Source: Acidobacteriota bacterium (GTDB taxonomy: Bacteria > Acidobacteriota > Terriglobia > Terriglobales > Acidobacteriaceae). From it: a DNA stretch of 8,284 nt. This document shows positions 6,058 to 8,284 of the stretch, one piece after another. The stretch's first letter is position 1. The number at the start of each line of letters is the position of its first letter. The stretch spans positions 1 through 8,284 of the forward strand of contig JAGWML010000133.1 in assembly GCA_028873155.1 (NCBI GenBank), in the 5' to 3' direction. Position numbers and translations under genes: made by a program. The notes under the pieces are model-generated. The model did no database searches and was not told the DNA's origin. It worked only from the letters and a program-made list of their open reading frames with translations.

Positions 6058-7938
6058 ATGCTCGGATTTGCCCCACTGACAATGGCCGGAGCGCAGGCAG
6101 CGCTGCCGGCTGCACTGGCCATGAACGCAACCCCGCTGGCACGGCTGGGGACGCTGGATATCGCGGTGATCGCGATTTACTTCGCCATGGTGATCTGGAT
6201 TGGCTTTTATCTGAAGGGCCAGTCGAACACGAGCGAAGAGTTTTTTATGGCCGGCCGAGAGATGACGGCCTGGATCGCGGGCTTGAGCTTTGTCTCAGCC
6301 AACATGGGATCGCTGGAGCTGATGGGCTGGGCGGGCTCGGCGTATCAGTACGGGATTCTGGCGACGCACTGGTATTGGGTGGGTGCGATTCCGGCGATGC
6401 TGTTCCTCGGCCTGGTGATGATGCCGTTCTATTACGTGTCGAAGACGCACTCGGTGCCGGGCTATCTGCATCTGCGCTTTGGAGAACATGCGCGGATCCT
6501 GGCGGCGATTTCGTTTGCGACCGAGATGATTCTGATGAGCGGCGTGAACATGTTCGCCATGGCAGTGGTGATGAAGGTGGTGCTGGGCTGGGACATCACA
6601 TTCAGCATTCTTGTCTCGTCCGTGGCGGTGGCGTTGTATGTGGGGCTGGGCGGGCTGCGCTCGGCGATCTTCAACGAAGTGCTGCAGTTTGTGCTGATCT
6701 GGGGCGGCGCGATGCTGGTGCCGATTCTGGGGCTGGTGCAGGCCGGCGGCGTATCCGGGTTGAAGGCCCGGATCATCACCAACATGCATTCGGACACGTA
6801 CTTTCACCTGTGGCGCGACACGGGTCACTTTTCGGCGAACCCGATGGGTGTGCACTGGACTGGGATCGTATTCGGGTTGGGATTCGTAATCAGCTTCGGC
6901 TACTGGACGACGGACTTTCTGGTCGTGCAGCGCGTGCTGGCGGCGCATAACCTGCGCGCGGCGCGGATGGCGCCGATTATCGGCTCGTTCTTCAAGATGG
7001 CGGTGCCGTTCATCGTGATTCTGCCGGGACTGCTTGGACTGGTGCTATTGCAGAATCCTGACGGCACGCGGCGCGTGCTGGTGGGCGAGGACGTTGTGGC
7101 GGCATGCACCTTGAATGGCGCGGGCCAGGTGGACAACGCATCGGCGTGTTCGGCGGCGATGGCGAAGACGAATTTGACACCGGAGCAGCAGCAGAAGGCG
7201 CTGGGGGGCGGCGGGGATGCGGAACTGCACAGCTACAACCAGGCGCTGCCGCTGATGATGGTGCGGTACCTGGGGCCGGGCCTGCTGGGTCTGGGCATTA
7301 CGGCGCTGATTGCGGGATTCATGAGCGGCATGGCGGGGAACGTGAGCGCGTTCTCGACGGTGTGGACCTATGACATTTACAAGCCGCTGATCAAGAAGTC
7401 CGGTTCGGACAGCCACTACGTGATGGTGGGGCGATTGTCCATCCTGGTGGGCGTGGCGGTGTCGATTGGCGCTGCGTACCTGGTGATGCATGCGCACGGG
7501 ATCATGGACTACGTGCAGGCGTTGTTCAGCTTCTTTATCGCTCCGCTTCTGGGCGCGATTCTGATGGGCATGTTCTGGAAGCGGGCAACGGCGCCGGCAG
7601 GATTCCTGGGACTGCTGATTGGGATCTTGACGTCGGTGAGCCTGTTTGTGTGGGTGAAGCTGACACCGGCGGCGCTGGCGACAGTGGCGCTGTCACCGGA
7701 TGCGAAGCCGATGGCCGAGAACCTGTATCGCGCACTGTGGGCGTTTCTGGTGAGCGTGGCAGTGATTTTTGTAGTGAGCCTTTTCACGAAGCCGAAGCCA
7801 GTGGAGCAACTGGAGGGGCTGGTGTACGGCGCGACGAAGCTGCCGACCGAGGAGCCGGTGCCGTTCTACAAGAACGAGTACATGTGGGCGGTGGCGGTGG
7901 TGGTGCTGTTTGCAGGGTTGAACATTCTGTTCTGGTAG
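6058..7938 (+). CDS. Sodium:solute symporter (SSS family, SGLT-like)
   Basis: A 626-residue inner-membrane secondary transporter of the SSS/SGLT family, expected to couple solute uptake to a cation gradient. About 14 hydrophobic helices are seen. Hallmarks are SANMGSLELMGWAG (80-93, unwound first core helix), LYVGLGGLRSAIFNEVLQ (193-210), GYWTTDFLVVQRVLAA (281-296), FFKMAVPFIVILPG (311-324), MSGMAGNVSAFSTVWTYDIY (422-441), and the C-terminal LEGLVYG followed by a last helix to residue 626. By remembered alignment to Vibrio SGLT, Lys313, Tyr282 and Trp283 are kept, while several sugar contacts and one sodium-site serine (Gly424) differ, so the substrate is uncertain. A loop of about 64 residues (333-396) holds Cys350 and Cys364. 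AGGTGA four bases upstream supports ATG 6058; Met9 and Met22 are less likely starts. It probably forms an operon with the small membrane gene downstream. Confidence 0.9.
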   Translation: MLGFAPLTMAGAQAALPAALAMNATPLARLGTLDIAVIAIYFAMVIWIGFYLKGQSNTSEEFFMAGREMTAWIAGLSFVSANMGSLELMGWAGSAYQYGILATHWYWVGAIPAMLFLGLVMMPFYYVSKTHSVPGYLHLRFGEHARILAAISFATEMILMSGVNMFAMAVVMKVVLGWDITFSILVSSVAVALYVGLGGLRSAIFNEVLQFVLIWGGAMLVPILGLVQAGGVSGLKARIITNMHSDTYFHLWRDTGHFSANPMGVHWTGIVFGLGFVISFGYWTTDFLVVQRVLAAHNLRAARMAPIIGSFFKMAVPFIVILPGLLGLVLLQNPDGTRRVLVGEDVVAACTLNGAGQVDNASACSAAMAKTNLTPEQQQKALGGGGDAELHSYNQALPLMMVRYLGPGLLGLGITALIAGFMSGMAGNVSAFSTVWTYDIYKPLIKKSGSDSHYVMVGRLSILVGVAVSIGAAYLVMHAHGIMDYVQALFSFFIAPLLGAILMGMFWKRATAPAGFLGLLIGILTSVSLFVWVKLTPAALATVALSPDAKPMAENLYRALWAFLVSVAVIFVVSLFTKPKPVEQLEGLVYGATKLPTEEPVPFYKNEYMWAVAVVVLFAGLNILFW

Positions 7939-7944
7939 CGGGCG

Positions 7945-7975
7945 GCGCGCGCGGACGAAGATGGCCGGCGCGCGT
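7945..7975 (+). other. GC-rich intercistronic hairpin
   Basis: CGCGCGCGG (7946-7954) pairs with CCGGCGCGCG (7965-7974) with one bulged G and a 10-base loop, plus a closing G-U pair. No T run follows, so it is not a typical terminator. It lies between the symporter stop and the small downstream gene and could slow mRNA decay or set their expression ratio. Chance pairing is possible in such GC-rich DNA. Confidence 0.4.
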
Positions 7976-7999
7976 GGCCACGAAAGGATTGGACGCAGT

Positions 8000-8221
8000 A
8001 TGCATGGTTCACGGATACCCATCTGGTTTTTCATTGGCGTGTTGCTCACGGTGTATGGCGCGCTGATTTTCGGGTACGGAATTTTTGAGTTGGCCACGGG
8101 CAACTATCCGCCGCTGGTGCAGATGACCGACCTGCACACGCCGGTATGGTGGGGCGGGACGCTGGCGCTGATTGGGGTGTTTTACCTGGTGAAGTTTCGG
8201 CCGGGGCGGAACGCGAAGTGA
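8000..8221 (+). CDS. Small two-helix membrane protein, putative symporter partner
   Basis: A 73-residue inner-membrane protein that I cannot assign to a named family. Two hydrophobic helices are visible: residues about 6-30 (IPIWFFIGVLLTVYGALIFGYGIFEL) and about 53-66 (WWGGTLALIGVFYLVKF). They are joined by a polar loop (NYPPLVQMTDLHTPV), and the protein ends in a basic tail (RPGRNAK), so a hairpin with the tail in the cytoplasm is likely. ATG 8000 is preferred over the in-frame ATG at 7961, because AAAGGA (7983-7988) precedes it by 11 bases and the upstream residues overlap a strong hairpin. It follows the symporter after 61 bases in the same direction with no terminator between, suggesting co-expression. 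A role as accessory or stabilising subunit is inferred from position only; the DUF4212 and DUF485 proteins beside other SSS transporters set a precedent. Confidence 0.7.
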   Translation: MHGSRIPIWFFIGVLLTVYGALIFGYGIFELATGNYPPLVQMTDLHTPVWWGGTLALIGVFYLVKFRPGRNAK

Positions 8222-8226
8222 AGCGG

Positions 8227-8269
8227 GGCGTCGAGGCATAGGCTTCGTCGCCGGTCTTCATGAGAAGAC
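8227..8269 (+). other. Tandem hairpins after the small membrane gene
   Basis: Two stem-loops start 5 bases past the stop codon. The first (8227-8237 with 8242-8252) has 9 Watson-Crick pairs, one G-U, one U-U mismatch and a 4-base loop. The second (GTCTTC 8254-8259 with GAAGAC 8264-8269) is a perfect 6-bp stem with loop ATGA. No T run follows within the window, so they may be a Rho-type 3' end, mRNA-stabilising structures, or the start of something beyond the edge. Confidence 0.4.
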
Positions 8270-8284
8270 GTGCCGGGCCGTCGC

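Noticed and set aside
6295..6948. Minus-strand frame (217 codons) inside the symporter gene
   Set aside because: His/Arg/Gln-rich shadow of a strongly conserved membrane protein.

Overview
The window is high-GC and gene-dense. It looks like chromosomal DNA of an acidobacterium (Acidobacteriota, probably class Terriglobia). The main pointers are a large Oar-like TonB-dependent receptor with the loop-rich barrel and terminal phenylalanine typical of that phylum, Tat-exported enzymes of kinds common there, and an SGLT-like symporter followed by a small membrane protein. The organism is inferred from protein style only, since no rRNA or marker gene is present. No mobile element, CRISPR array, tRNA or rRNA was seen.

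Layout. (1) Positions 2-2254 (+) hold the 3' part of a TonB-dependent receptor gene that enters from the left edge and is closed by a strong intrinsic terminator (2280-2313). (2) Positions 2365-2769 (+) encode a small, lysine-rich, secreted protein built from 11-residue repeats with a histidine at nearly every eleventh position. (3) Positions 2848-4340 (+) form a two-gene operon: a b561-type membrane cytochrome b, overlapping by ATGA a Tat-exported sulfite-oxidase-family molybdoenzyme. A bidirectional terminator (4369-4392) closes it. (4) Positions 4422-5639 (-) encode a convergent, Tat-exported, HisC-like PLP aminotransferase. (5) Positions 5640-6057 form a 418-base divergent intergenic region with two candidate promoters for the rightward operon, each overlapped by a palindrome containing GTAAAC. 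(6) Positions 6058-7938 (+) encode a sodium:solute symporter of the SGLT type. A 73-residue two-helix membrane protein (8000-8221) follows it in the same direction, and tandem hairpins lie at 8227-8269.

The theme is the cell envelope. Every protein is predicted to be in the outer membrane, periplasm or inner membrane. The cytochrome/molybdoenzyme pair probably passes quinol electrons to or from a periplasmic substrate. The symporter and its small neighbour probably import an organic solute under transcriptional control. Points most worth a second look are the histidine ladder in the 11-mer repeat protein, two genes whose -10 boxes sit so close to the ATG that their mRNAs may be leaderless, the aminotransferase with a Tat signal, and the symporter with a glycine where the sodium-site serine is expected. 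Comparisons with characterised proteins are from memory and were not computed.
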